A DNA stretch of 64,000 nucleotides from contig JAIEPY010000039.1 in NCBI GenBank assembly GCA_019748155.1, forward strand, positions 1 to 64,000. Direction: 5' to 3'. The notes beneath the pieces were generated by a model. The model was given only the letters and a program-made list of their open reading frames with translations, did not search any database and was not told the DNA's origin. Shown here in pieces: positions 63,542 through 64,000 of the stretch. Position numbers and translations under genes: made by a program. Origin of the DNA: Burkholderiales bacterium (lineage in GTDB: Bacteria > Pseudomonadota > Gammaproteobacteria > Burkholderiales > UBA11063). Position 1 is the stretch's first letter. Each line of letters starts with the position of its first letter.

Positions 63542-64000
63542 ATGATGATGAGTACATATCAAGATAATCAACAATTAGCTCAATTTGTATATGATCAACA
63601 AAATCCCATCCATGTAGGCACTGAAACTTGGACAATTGTAAAAGATCTTGCTATCACAAAAGAACCAAGCAGTGGATATTACGGAGCTGTTTACACTAAT
63701 GGAAAAGGTGAGTATATTTTAGCAAGCCGGGGAACGCAAAATTTTACCAACAAAATACATGATGCTGGAATGAGCGCGTTTAATCAAGTTCCGCCAGAAT
63801 TTACCGACGCATATCAGTTGGCTGCGCAGGCAACTGCATATGTAAAAGCTCATGGTGGAACATTGAGTTTTGATGGTCACTCATTAGGTGGAACTATTTC
63901 TCAACTGTTGGCGGTAATCTTTGGTGGTGAAGCAACTACATTTAATCCATACAATAGCCGAAATTTTTTAGACTCAGTTGAACGTGTTGATCAAAGCATG
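63542..64000 (+). CDS. Partial lipase-like alpha/beta hydrolase (runs off right edge)
   Basis: Manual translation MMMSTYQDNQQLAQFVYDQQ...YILASRGTQNF...TAYVKAHGGTLSFDGHSLGGTISQLLAVIFGGEATTFNPYNSR; GHSLGG lipase motif. Confidence 0.7.
   Translation, partial: MMMSTYQDNQQLAQFVYDQQNPIHVGTETWTIVKDLAITKEPSSGYYGAVYTNGKGEYILASRGTQNFTNKIHDAGMSAFNQVPPEFTDAYQLAAQATAYVKAHGGTLSFDGHSLGGTISQLLAVIFGGEATTFNPYNSRNFLDSVERVDQSM

Noticed and set aside
1-64000. tRNA, rRNA, CRISPR, phage or transposase genes
   Set aside because: No T-loop-type tRNA signatures, regularly spaced repeats, or integrase/transposase motifs were seen by eye; a tRNAscan/Infernal run would be decisive.

Overview
The 64-kb window is a gene-dense, low-GC chromosomal segment with about 60 protein-coding genes and no rRNA, tRNA, CRISPR array or transposase that I could recognise. 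Gene content and order (lpxK-Trm112-kdsB, accA-tilS, map/trpS/M50, YhdP-nitrilase, lapAB, tol-pal, long-form TrpRS, DUF3460) suggest a low-GC betaproteobacterium, possibly Neisseriales-like; this is inference. Most of it is core metabolism and envelope biogenesis. No obvious defence or secretion cluster is visible. Items most worth a second look: (1) the TrpRS-like protein at the canonical trpS position has QMSYQ in place of KMSKS and QEEQ in place of GEDQ; (2) a secreted HAD phosphatase-like protein has Ala at the expected nucleophile Asp, and sits directly beside a second full-length YhdP/AsmA-like protein; (3) two YhdP-like paralogs of 1332 and about 1330 aa; (4) a tol-pal locus without tolQ, with an O-methyltransferase overlapping tolR and a new repeat protein between tolB and pal; (5) two intergenic nested inverted-repeat elements that may be a MITE-like family; (6) a membrane-anchored ORFan followed by a GHSLGG lipase-like gene at the right edge; (7) a Trm112-like gene (56 aa) missed by the ORF track. 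All family calls come from reading the translations; no searches were run.
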